Below, piece after piece: positions 40,149 to 48,209 of a stretch of DNA of 64,000 bases. The notes below the pieces were generated by a model that was not told where the DNA came from, did not search any database, and worked only from the letters and a program-made list of their open reading frames with translations. This DNA comes from Hyphomicrobiales bacterium (GTDB lineage Bacteria > Pseudomonadota > Alphaproteobacteria > Rhizobiales > Methylopilaceae). The stretch lies in assembly GCA_022842205.1 (NCBI GenBank), contig JALHQA010000001.1, positions 1-64,000 of the forward strand, written 5' to 3'. How positions within the stretch are numbered: the stretch's first letter is position 1; each line of letters starts with the position of its first letter. The position numbers and the translations under genes are program-made.

Positions 40149-40331
40149 GCCGCTGGGGGACTCTCCCCGTACGGCGCTCACGGCCTGACGACTTCTGTCT
40201 CTAATACGCGGCAAAGCTCCGCCCCTCCGCCTCCTGCGGTTCCCCTTATCGATACCTTGAAGCGGGTTAACAAAAGTGACTCGGAATGCCCGACTCCCCG
40301 ATCAAACGCGCCCCGTTTCGAAAGGTGTTTT

Positions 40332-41174
40332 TTAAGGCTGTTTCGGCGCGCCGCCTTCGATCTTGGGCAGCACATCCGGCATGGCTTGCACGGCCTTGGC
40401 CGTATCGCGCTTCGCCAGCGCCACGGTCAGCCGCTCCGCCGCCGCCGGCTCCATCCGGGCAATGATGTCGCTGGTCTTCTTCGGATTCATCTGGGTCGTC
40501 ACATCGACCAGAACCTTCATCTCCAGACGGTCGAAGATCGCCGCCGCCTGCTTCGGCTTCATGTTCTCGTACATCACGACGAGATCTTTCAGCTTCTGGC
40601 CTTCTTCGGCCTTGCGCGCGGCCTCGGCTGCGGCCAGCCGCTCCTCGACCGCTTTAAGTTCGGTGATCTGGTCCTCGATCTTCTTTTCCGCGGCCCGCAG
40701 AAGATTCTCGCGCAGATCGAGTTCCTGGGCGCGAGCATCTAGCTCCTCGCGCCGGCTTTGAAGGCGGTCCAGCAACGCCTTTTCGGCGCTCGACAATTCG
40801 CTCGGGTCCCGGTCCTGAATATCCTTCAGTTTTTCGGCGGAGGAATCGAGCGGCGGTGTTTCGGGTTTCGACTCCGCTTCGGCGGGGGCCTGTTCGGCCG
40901 CCGGCGCCTTGGCCTCTGCCTCCGGAGCAGGAGCCGGAGCTTCTTTTTTCTTCGGCACGCTGCCGGTGACGATCGGGTCGTACTGGCCGCTCCACGAATT
41001 ATATGTACGCGCCGCCGCCGATGGCCGGTATGTCTGCGCCACCGCCACCGCGGCCGCGGCCGCCTTCTTCTCTTCCTCGAAGGCGTAGTGACCCGTCAGA
41101 AGAAGGCCGGAGGCCTTCAGCACGAGCAGAAGCCCGACTCCGGTAATCGCGATCGGCAGGACACGCAGCTTCAT
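40332..41174 (-). CDS. motE: MotE-family protein (MgtE intracellular-domain-like)
   Basis: N-terminal TM, coiled coil (RREELDARAQELDLRENLLRAAEKKIEDQITELKAVEERL), MgtE-N-like end (AAAIFDRLEMKVLVDVTTQMNPKKTSDIIARMEPAAAERLTVALA). Confidence 0.82.
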   Translation of the reverse strand: MKLRVLPIAITGVGLLLVLKASGLLLTGHYAFEEEKKAAAAAVAVAQTYRPSAAARTYNSWSGQYDPIVTGSVPKKKEAPAPAPEAEAKAPAAEQAPAEAESKPETPPLDSSAEKLKDIQDRDPSELSSAEKALLDRLQSRREELDARAQELDLRENLLRAAEKKIEDQITELKAVEERLAAAEAARKAEEGQKLKDLVVMYENMKPKQAAAIFDRLEMKVLVDVTTQMNPKKTSDIIARMEPAAAERLTVALAKRDTAKAVQAMPDVLPKIEGGAPKQP

Positions 41175-41183
41175 GACGTCGCC

Positions 41184-41633
41184 TTATGCCGCCGTCTGGC
41201 GATCCTGGGAGCGCCGGACAAATGCCTGAGCGGCAGCGAGAGTAGCTGCGGCACGCGTGGCCGCCGCGCCAACGGCGGCAGGAGTTTCGGGGCGCACCGA
41301 ATGGGGCTTGGCGGCGGTGGCGATCAGCGCGATGCGCCTCACGACATCCTCGCCGAGAGCCGTCTGCTCGGTGATCGCCCGGGATATGTCCTCGGCGCGG
41401 CCGAGGCGCTCCCCCAGAGCCGCATCGCAATCGTGCACGGCCTGCTTCAGTCCCGAAATGGCACGGCCGGCGATGTCCGTTGCGGTAACAAGCTCCGCGA
41501 TCGTTGCCTTCAGAGCGCTTTCGTCGGAGCGCAGCTTGAGGAGCCGCCGGTTGAGAAGCCAGCAATATCCGATCGTGAGCGCCAGCAGCACCGCGACGAG
41601 CGATTCTATGACGAGCGCAATTCCGTTGCTCAT
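41184..41633 (-). CDS. DUF6468-like flagellar-locus membrane protein
   Basis: 149 aa; one N-terminal TM plus helical region; lies between fliM and motE with almost no intergenic space. Confidence 0.6.
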   Translation of the reverse strand: MSNGIALVIESLVAVLLALTIGYCWLLNRRLLKLRSDESALKATIAELVTATDIAGRAISGLKQAVHDCDAALGERLGRAEDISRAITEQTALGEDVVRRIALIATAAKPHSVRPETPAAVGAAATRAAATLAAAQAFVRRSQDRQTAA

Positions 41634-42797
41634 TTACGGCGTCTCCTTGAGAGTCTCTGCGGACTCGAAAATTGCCATCGTGGTACGAGATCTCCGGACC
41701 GGGCGCGCGACCTGCACGGCTACATGCTCCGCGGAGCGCCCCATCGTTCCCTGTGTCACGAGAAAATCGCCGCAGCGGAGTTCGACAAGACTGTCGGACT
41801 TCACGTCGAGCATCAGCGTATCGCCGACATTGAGATCGAGAATGCGCTTCAGCGGCATCAGGCGTTCATACAGCACGGCCTGAACCTCGATCTCCGCTCC
41901 CCAGATCTCGGTCGCAAGGTGACCTTCCCAAGTCGCGTCACGACCGAACTTTTCACCCATGAAGCCTTGCAGAAGGACATCACGGATCGGCTCGATGGTC
42001 GCGTAAGGCAGCAGGAAGTCGAACGTGCCGCCGCGATCTTCCATGTCGATGCGCAGCTTGACGAGGATCGCGGCGTTGGCGGGCCGCGCGATGGCGGCAA
42101 AGCGCGGGTTCGTCTCGAGCCGGTCGATATGGAAATTGACCGGCGACAGCGGCTTGAACGCCTGCACGGCATCGACAAGCACAAGCTCGATCATGCGCTT
42201 GACGAGATTTGTCTCGATCGTCGTGTACGGGCGGCCCTCGACACGCATCGGGCCGACGCCGCGGCGTCCGCCAAGCAGCACGTCGATGATGGAATAGATA
42301 AGGCTCGAATCGACGGTGACGATTCCGTAGTTGTCCCACGGATCGGCCTTGATGACGGCGAGAATCGCCGGCAGCGGAATCGAATTGAGATAATCGCCGA
42401 AGCGCACCGACGTGATCTGGTCGAGCGAGACCTCGACGTTGTCGGAAGTGAAGTTGCGCAGGCTGGTCGTGAGCAGCCGGACAAGCCGGTCGAACACGAT
42501 TTCGAGCATCGGCAGACGCTCGTAGGACACCATCGCCGAATCGATGATGGCACGAATGCCGGAATGCTGGTTGAGCGACAGCTCATCGAGATTGAAGCCC
42601 AGAAGGCTGTCGATTTCCTCCTGGTTGAGAATGCGGTCGGCACCGCCGCGCGTCTGGTTGTCGACGACGCTGGTGCCGCCGTCGAGCATGGCCGCCCATT
42701 CGGCCGCCATCTCTTCCGGATTATCACCGCCGGCCCCCTGCTCCGCGAGCGCCGCCCCCCATTCGGCGGCTATATCGATGTCATCTTCCTCGGCCAT
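41634..42797 (-). CDS. fliM: Flagellar motor switch protein FliM
   Basis: 387 aa; LNQEEIDSLLGF, LEIVFDRLVRLLTTSLRNFTSDNVEVSLDQI, FLLPYATIEPIRDVL, SPOA-like C-terminus. Confidence 0.95.
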   Translation of the reverse strand: MAEEDDIDIAAEWGAALAEQGAGGDNPEEMAAEWAAMLDGGTSVVDNQTRGGADRILNQEEIDSLLGFNLDELSLNQHSGIRAIIDSAMVSYERLPMLEIVFDRLVRLLTTSLRNFTSDNVEVSLDQITSVRFGDYLNSIPLPAILAVIKADPWDNYGIVTVDSSLIYSIIDVLLGGRRGVGPMRVEGRPYTTIETNLVKRMIELVLVDAVQAFKPLSPVNFHIDRLETNPRFAAIARPANAAILVKLRIDMEDRGGTFDFLLPYATIEPIRDVLLQGFMGEKFGRDATWEGHLATEIWGAEIEVQAVLYERLMPLKRILDLNVGDTLMLDVKSDSLVELRCGDFLVTQGTMGRSAEHVAVQVARPVRRSRTTMAIFESAETLKETP

Positions 42798-42805
42798 CGG
42801 TCCGC

Positions 42806-43327
42806 CTATTGGAGCAAAAGTTCTTTGAACAGGATGGCATCGACCTTGGCGGGGAAAACCGCCTGGTTGATGCGCCGCAGAAGCTCTTCCTTGAGCATGT
42901 ACATGCCCGCCGAACCTTCGAGGTCTTCGGCGCGCACTTCCCTCAGATGAGTCTGGAAACTGTCAATGACGCGCGGCAGGAGCGGTTTTACCTGCTCGGC
43001 CTGCTTTTCATCGGCGACTTCGAGCGCGATCTTCAGCTTGAGATATTTCGGACGCTCCGACGGTGCGGTCAGATTGACCATCATGTCGGGCAGATCGACA
43101 AACACAACGGGGGTCTTTTCCGCGACCTCTGCGTGCTCCGCCTCGCCGCCGGACAGAAATACATACGCACCACCACCCCCGACGATCGCGAGCGCAGCCG
43201 CGCCGGCGATCATCATCTGCTTCTTGTTGAGCTGCAGTTTGAACTTCCCCTTCGACTTGGCCTTCGCGCTCTCGTCGCCGCCTTCCGCGCCGTCGATGTC
43301 CTCGGGGGCATCCGCGATATTCGCCAT
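42806..43327 (-). CDS. fliL: Flagellar basal-body-associated protein FliL
   Basis: TM IAGAAALAIVGGGGAYVFLSGG, VVFVDLPDMMVNLTAPSERPKYLKLKIALEV; immediately upstream of fliM. Start set to MANIADAPED. Confidence 0.9.
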   Translation of the reverse strand: MANIADAPEDIDGAEGGDESAKAKSKGKFKLQLNKKQMMIAGAAALAIVGGGGAYVFLSGGEAEHAEVAEKTPVVFVDLPDMMVNLTAPSERPKYLKLKIALEVADEKQAEQVKPLLPRVIDSFQTHLREVRAEDLEGSAGMYMLKEELLRRINQAVFPAKVDAILFKELLLQ

Positions 43328-43410
43328 CTCGATCCCAGCCAGAATCGGCCGCACGACCCGCGACCTCGTTCTTAAGACTAGGGAAACAATGGTTAACACT
43401 CTCTTGCGGG

Positions 43411-43439
43411 CGGCAAATTCTGCCGGGTCATTCTTGCCG
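43411..43439. promoter_or_regulatory. Palindromic element CGGCA-N5-TGCCG plus degenerate copy (ftr/FlbD-site-like) in the fliL/flgF region
   Basis: CGGCA-AATTC-TGCCG (43411-43425) then GGGTC-ATTCT-TGCCG (43425-43439). Confidence 0.6.
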
Positions 43440-43512
43440 GGCCGGCGGCTTTTTCCTTCAAAGTTTCAGCGAATTATATGGTTTCCCATTGGTAAATCAG
43501 CGTTTTCTGAAT

Positions 43513-43528
43513 TGGCACGCCCTGTGAA
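43513..43528 (+). promoter_or_regulatory. Candidate sigma54 -24/-12 element for flgF
   Basis: TGGCACG-CCCT-GTGAA: exact -24 block, weak -12 block. Confidence 0.4.
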
Positions 43529-43596
43529 TTGCATAAGGCGTCTGCACGTCGGGAAGGACGGACGGACACACCGAAACGCACGAAGGGGGAAGCTTC

Positions 43597-44346
43597 GTGG
43601 AAAATGCGTTGCTCGTGGGACTGTCGCGCCAGGTCGCTTTGCGCCGTGAGCTCGACGTCGTCGCCAACAATCTCGCCAATCTTGGAACCGCCGGTTTCAA
43701 GAGCCAGGAACTTGAGTTCCGGGAATATCTGATGCCGGTCGCCAGCGCGGAGACCTTTCCGCGCGGCACCGACCGCCGCCTCTCCTATGTCGAGGACAAG
43801 GCGACCTGGCGCGATTTCTCCACCGGCCCGATCCAGCTTGGCGGCGGCCAGTTCGATGTCGCGATCGACGGCGATGCCTTCTTCGCGGTCCAGACACCGG
43901 CCGGCACGCGCTACACGCGGAACGGACAATTCCAGCTCGACAACCAGGGCATGCTCGTCACGAACGAGGGCTACCCGGTGCTGTCCACGTCGGGTCCGCT
44001 GCAGTTCGCAGACGAGGAAACCGACGTCACCATCGGTTCCGACGGCACGGTGTCGACCGCGCAGGGCGTCCGCGGACGCCTCGCCCTCTTCTCGTTCGAC
44101 AATCCGCAGGCGCTGAAGCCGGAAGGCTCGTCGCATTTCGCCGCGGAAGGACCTGCACAGGACGTCGCGGCAGGCGAGGCGCGTGTCATTCAATACGCAA
44201 CCGAAAAATCCAACGTACAGCCGATCGTCGAAACGACGCGGCTCATCGAAATCAGCCGTGCCTATCAGACGCTCTCGCAGATGATGCAGCGTGGAGACGA
44301 GCTGAGGCGCAACGCCATCGAACGTCTTGGCGACGTCGCGGCATAA
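43597..44346 (+). CDS. flgF: Flagellar basal-body rod protein FlgF
   Basis: GTG start; VGLSRQVALRRELDVVANNLANLGTAGFKSQELEF; C-terminal RLIEISRAYQTLSQMMQRGDELRRNAIERLGDV. Confidence 0.92.
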   Translation: MENALLVGLSRQVALRRELDVVANNLANLGTAGFKSQELEFREYLMPVASAETFPRGTDRRLSYVEDKATWRDFSTGPIQLGGGQFDVAIDGDAFFAVQTPAGTRYTRNGQFQLDNQGMLVTNEGYPVLSTSGPLQFADEETDVTIGSDGTVSTAQGVRGRLALFSFDNPQALKPEGSSHFAAEGPAQDVAAGEARVIQYATEKSNVQPIVETTRLIEISRAYQTLSQMMQRGDELRRNAIERLGDVAA

Positions 44347-44358
44347 GGAGACGAACAC

Positions 44359-45144
44359 ATGCGTGCTCTCTACACCGCAGCGACCGGAATGCTCGCGCAG
44401 GAAACGAATGTCGAGGTCATCTCGAACAACATAGCGAACATGCGCACGACCGGCTTCAAGAAGATGCGGGCCGATTTTCAGGACCTTCTCTACCAGACCT
44501 ACCGCCGGGCCGGCACGACGACATCGGACGCCGGCACTGTTGCTCCGGTCGGCGTCCAGATCGGCTCCGGCGTCAAGACAGCCGCCACGCCGCGCATCAT
44601 GAGCCAGGGCGGCGTGCTGCCGACCGAGAAGGATCATGACGTCGCCGTGCGTGGCGAAGGCTTCTTCCGCATCGAGATGCCGGACGGAACCATCGCCTAC
44701 ACGCGCGACGGCTCGTTCGAACTCGACAACAACGGCATTCTCGTCACGGTCGACGGCTATCAGATCGAAGGCGGCATCACCGTTCCCGACAACGCCACCA
44801 ACTTCTCGATCAATTCCGAGGGGCTCGTGCAGGTGATGGTGCCTGGCCAGCAGCAGCCGCAGGACATCGGCCAGATCCAGATCTCACGTTTCGTCAACAA
44901 ATCCGGCCTGCAATCGATCGGCGAAAACCTGTTTGTCGAAACGGAAGCCTCGGGCACGCCGATCACCGACAATCCCGGCAATGAGGGCTTCGGCACCCTG
45001 CTGCAGCGGCACCTTGAACAGGCCAACGTCAATGCGGTGACGGAGATCTCCGACCTGATCGCCGCCCAGCGTGCGTACGAAATGAACGCCAAGGTCATTT
45101 CCGCCGCCGAGGAAATGCTCCAGGCCACGACGAATATGCGGTGA
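44359..45144 (+). CDS. flgG: Flagellar basal-body rod protein FlgG
   Basis: MRALYTAATGMLAQETNVEVISNNIANMRTTGFKKMRADFQDLLYQT. Confidence 0.97.
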   Translation: MRALYTAATGMLAQETNVEVISNNIANMRTTGFKKMRADFQDLLYQTYRRAGTTTSDAGTVAPVGVQIGSGVKTAATPRIMSQGGVLPTEKDHDVAVRGEGFFRIEMPDGTIAYTRDGSFELDNNGILVTVDGYQIEGGITVPDNATNFSINSEGLVQVMVPGQQQPQDIGQIQISRFVNKSGLQSIGENLFVETEASGTPITDNPGNEGFGTLLQRHLEQANVNAVTEISDLIAAQRAYEMNAKVISAAEEMLQATTNMR

Positions 45145-46106
45145 TGACGATGATCCGGCTTATCTCTCTTATCGCTCTTCTGCCTGCGGCGTTTCTCGCC
45201 GCTCCCGCTGTCGCGCAGAGCGCGCCGTCGCTCCGCGCATCGGCGAGCATATCGTCCGACATCGTCACGCTCGGCGATCTTGTCGCGGATGCCGGCCCCC
45301 TCGCCGACCGCGCCATTTTCCGGGCGCCCGATCTCGGCCAGACCGGAACGGTTTCCGCGGTCGCCATCCTAGACGCCGCGAAAGCCCAAGGCCTCCATCA
45401 CATCGCCTCGAACGGCATCTCGGAAGTCAGCGTGACCCGCGCCAGCCGCCTCGTGGATGCCGGCGAGCTGCGCGCGCATGTCAGCGTCGCGCTGGCGCTG
45501 TCGGCCGGCTTCGACGATCCGGAAGCGCTGCGGCCGGACATCTCCCCGGTCCACCTGCCGGTCGAGGCCGACGGGGCGATCCACATCAGCGACGCATCCT
45601 GGAACGAAACCGACAAGACCTTTCGCGCCACGCTCACGGTGCGCCGCATCGACGGACGCGACGAGCGCCGCGAACTGGCGGGCCCCGCGACGGAAACCTC
45701 GGCCGTCATCGCGCTTCGCCGGGATGTGTCGCGCGGAAGCGTCATTACGCCGAACGATGTCGAGGTTCTCCGCGTCGCAAGGAACGAGGCAAAAACCGGC
45801 GCGCTCAACACGCTGGACGAAGCCGTCGGCAAGGAAGCCCGCCGCGCGCTGCGCGAGGGCCACAGCCTGAAAGGCTCCGATCTCGAGGAACCGACGCTCG
45901 TCAAGGGCAGCTCGCCTGTCACCATTGTCGTGAAATCGGGCGCCATGACCCTTACCGCCACTGCACAGGCCCTGCGTGACGGCAAGCTCGGCGACACCAT
46001 CCAGGTGATGAACATCCAGTCCAAGCGTGTTCTGCAGGCCGTCGTTACCGGCCCCAGTGAAGTCGCCGTCAACCCGCCGCGCACGCTCGTGACGGCCGCG
46101 AAGTGA
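45141..46106 (+). CDS. flgA: Flagellar P-ring assembly chaperone FlgA
   Basis: 321 aa; signal peptide, SAF-like region (LRRDVSRGSVITPNDVEVLRVAR) and C-terminal GDTIQVMNIQSKRVLQAVVTGPSEV. Confidence 0.9.
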   Translation: MMTMIRLISLIALLPAAFLAAPAVAQSAPSLRASASISSDIVTLGDLVADAGPLADRAIFRAPDLGQTGTVSAVAILDAAKAQGLHHIASNGISEVSVTRASRLVDAGELRAHVSVALALSAGFDDPEALRPDISPVHLPVEADGAIHISDASWNETDKTFRATLTVRRIDGRDERRELAGPATETSAVIALRRDVSRGSVITPNDVEVLRVARNEAKTGALNTLDEAVGKEARRALREGHSLKGSDLEEPTLVKGSSPVTIVVKSGAMTLTATAQALRDGKLGDTIQVMNIQSKRVLQAVVTGPSEVAVNPPRTLVTAAK

Positions 46107-46114
46107 GAACCACC

Positions 46115-46852
46115 ATGAGAATCACTCTCCGTTTTGCAACGCTCCTTGCTCTCGGCACCACGCTCGCCGGCTGCGGCGCCGCGGACCGCCTGAAGAACAT
46201 CGGCGAACAGCCGGCACTTTCAGCGATCGACAATCCGACGACGAAGCCGGGATACCGGCCCGTACAGATGCCGATGCCGCATCCCGAGCCTGTTCACTTC
46301 AATTCGAACTCGCTTTGGCGCACGGGCTCGCGTGCCTTCTTCAAGGATCAGCGCGCAGCGCGCGTCGGCGACCTGCTGACGGTTCGGGTGAAGATCGACG
46401 ACAAGGCGGAAATGGAAAATTCGACCAGCCGCTCGCGCGCCAATACCGAAAAGATGGGGGTGCCGAACCTGTTCGGCCTCGAGAACAAGATGGTCGAGGT
46501 GCCGATGGACCCGTCCAGCCTCGTCAACGCAAGTTCCAATGCCTCGAGCGCTGGCTCCGGCAAGGTCGATCGCGAGGAAGACGTACAGACAAACGTCGCC
46601 GCCGTGGTGACGCAGGTTCTGCCGAACGGAAATATGGTGATCGAGGGACGTCAGGAAATCCGCGTGAACTTCGAGATCCGCGAACTGATCGTCGCCGGCA
46701 TCGTGCGGCCGGAGGACATCCAGTCCGACAACATCATCGATTCCAACAAGATCGCCGAAGCCCGAATCGCCTATGGCGGCCGCGGCCAGATCACCGACGT
46801 GCAGCAGCCGCGCTACGGCCAGCAGGTGATGGACATCGTTCTGCCCTTCTGA
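46115..46852 (+). CDS. flgH: Flagellar L-ring protein FlgH
   Basis: Lipobox LAGC; SLWRTGSRAFFKDQRAARVGDLLTVRVKIDDKAEMENSTSRSR; GIVRPEDIQSDNIIDSNKIAEARIAYGGRGQITDVQQPRYGQQVMDIVLPF. Confidence 0.96.
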   Translation: MRITLRFATLLALGTTLAGCGAADRLKNIGEQPALSAIDNPTTKPGYRPVQMPMPHPEPVHFNSNSLWRTGSRAFFKDQRAARVGDLLTVRVKIDDKAEMENSTSRSRANTEKMGVPNLFGLENKMVEVPMDPSSLVNASSNASSAGSGKVDREEDVQTNVAAVVTQVLPNGNMVIEGRQEIRVNFEIRELIVAGIVRPEDIQSDNIIDSNKIAEARIAYGGRGQITDVQQPRYGQQVMDIVLPF

Positions 46853-46914
46853 GGACCGGGGACGCCTGGTTTTCGCAGGACCCGCCGGCTTCTTCCCAAG
46901 CCACGGGTATCAGC

Positions 46915-46949
46915 GGCCCTCGCCTTCCCCGCGAGGGCCGCAGCTTTTT
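46915..46949 (+). terminator. Rho-independent terminator after flgH
   Basis: GGCCCTCGC-CTTCCCC-GCGAGGGCC perfect 9-bp stem followed by GCAGCTTTTT. Confidence 0.75.
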
Positions 46950-46969
46950 CGGATTGGCTGTCCGGCAAA

Positions 46970-46994
46970 ACAAAAAAGACCCGCAACGCGGGCC
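46970..46994 (-). terminator. Terminator after dksA
   Basis: Minus strand GGCCCGC-GTT-GCGGGTCTTTTTTG. Confidence 0.7.
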
Positions 46995-47001
46995 TTTCAG
47001 A

Positions 47002-47412
47002 TCACTCGTCGCGGTAGACTTTTTCGCGGCGCTCGTGGCGTTCCTGCGCCTCGACCGACAGCGTCGCAATGGGACGCGCATCGAGCCGCTTGAGAGAAAT
47101 CGGTTCGCCCGTTTCCTCGCAATAGCCGTAGGAACCGTCCTCGATACGCTTCAGCGCGGCGTCGATCTTCGCGATCAGCTTGCGCTGACGGTCGCGTGCG
47201 CGGAGCTCGATGGCGCGGTCGGTTTCCGACGACGCACGATCGACCAGATCCGGATGGTTCTGATTCTCGTCCTGAAGATGCTCGAGCGTCTCCTTGCTTT
47301 CCTGAAGGATCTCATCCTTCCAGCGCAGAAGCTTGGCGCGAAAATATTCACGCTGGCGCTCGTTCATAAAGGCCTCGGACTCTGTAGGCCGGTACTCGTC
47401 CGCAACCGCCAT
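47002..47412 (-). CDS. dksA: RNA polymerase-binding transcription factor DksA
   Basis: 136 aa; LRARDRQRKLIAKIDAALKRIEDGSYGYCEETGEPISLKRLDARPIATLSVEAQERHE. Confidence 0.93.
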   Translation of the reverse strand: MAVADEYRPTESEAFMNERQREYFRAKLLRWKDEILQESKETLEHLQDENQNHPDLVDRASSETDRAIELRARDRQRKLIAKIDAALKRIEDGSYGYCEETGEPISLKRLDARPIATLSVEAQERHERREKVYRDE

Positions 47413-47585
47413 TCCGCACCCCGTTCCCGTAGCCTTCGCGAATCCCGCAACTCGCGCGAGGCCCTCTTAAATGCGGGCGGAATATAGCCACGGTCGGTTC
47501 ACGGGACAATGACTTTCGGGCCAAGCCAAAATGCTTGATTCAGCTTGGCTTTTTGCCCCTGGAGAGGTTTGTGGCGCGCAATTGA

Positions 47586-47999
47586 TCAGCCCGGCCGGCG
47601 CGCCAGCTTGGCGAGTTCGACCTCTGCACGGAGCTCGATTTCGGCGAGAATCGCGTCCAGCGCGGGATCGCCTGTCTCCTCCCGGGCCTCGGCAACGGCC
47701 TGATTGAGGCTCTGGAGGGCTGCGGGTGACAGTGTGCCGTCCAGCACACCGAGTTTTACCTGGTCCAGAAGATCGAGAAGACGGCGGCCGCGCGCGGTGC
47801 CCTTGCGGCGGCGCTCGCCCGCCATATCCACCGATTGCAGGGCAAGCAGCGTGTCGAGCCCGGGCACGGTTGAAATGCCGAATGTCTTTTGCGCGGGGGA
47901 CGACGTCTCGGCGTCCGGAAGGGAGAATCCCGTTCCGCCCTGCGCACGACGCACAGCCGAAGCCTGCTGCCCGATCCGGTTCGTACCTTCGACTCGCAT
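47586..47999 (-). CDS. fliX: Flagellar assembly regulator FliX
   Basis: MRVEGTNRIGQQASAVRRAQGGTGFSLPD ... LDLLDQVKLGVLDGTLSPAALQSLNQAVAEAREETGDPALDAILAEIELRAEVELAKL; divergent from flgI. Confidence 0.87.
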   Translation of the reverse strand: MRVEGTNRIGQQASAVRRAQGGTGFSLPDAETSSPAQKTFGISTVPGLDTLLALQSVDMAGERRRKGTARGRRLLDLLDQVKLGVLDGTLSPAALQSLNQAVAEAREETGDPALDAILAEIELRAEVELAKLARRPG

Positions 48000-48040
48000 T
48001 GGTCCAGCCCTTTCCCGCCCGCACGCTCGCTGAGTCCCTG

Positions 48041-48055
48041 TTAACCGGTCGTTAA
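48041..48055. promoter_or_regulatory. Candidate CtrA box in the fliX/flgI divergent region
   Basis: TTAA-CCGGTCG-TTAA exact; 42 bp upstream of the fliX ATG. Confidence 0.65.
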
Positions 48056-48058
48056 TGG

Positions 48059-48092
48059 CGGCAATTTTTGCCGCCCAAGGCAAAATCGACCC
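48059..48092. promoter_or_regulatory. Palindromic element CGGCA-N5-TGCCG plus degenerate copy (ftr/FlbD-site-like) upstream of flgI
   Basis: CGGCA-ATTTT-TGCCG (48059-48073, arms extend to GGCGGCA/TGCCGCC) then AGGCA-AAATC-GACCC (48078-48092). Confidence 0.6.
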
Positions 48093-48170
48093 TGCAGGAA
48101 TGGTCGCCCCGGAGCGGCTCGGCGCGGCCTTAGGCTATCGAAATCAATCACTTACGGCGTTAACCATGCG

Positions 48171-48186
48171 AGGCACGCTTCTGGCA
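48171..48186 (+). promoter_or_regulatory. Candidate sigma54 promoter for flgI
   Basis: AGGCACG-CTTC-TGGCA, GG-N10-GC, close to TGGCACG-N4-TTGCA. Confidence 0.6.
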
Positions 48187-48209
48187 TCGCTGAAGCCAGG
48201 AGATTTGTT

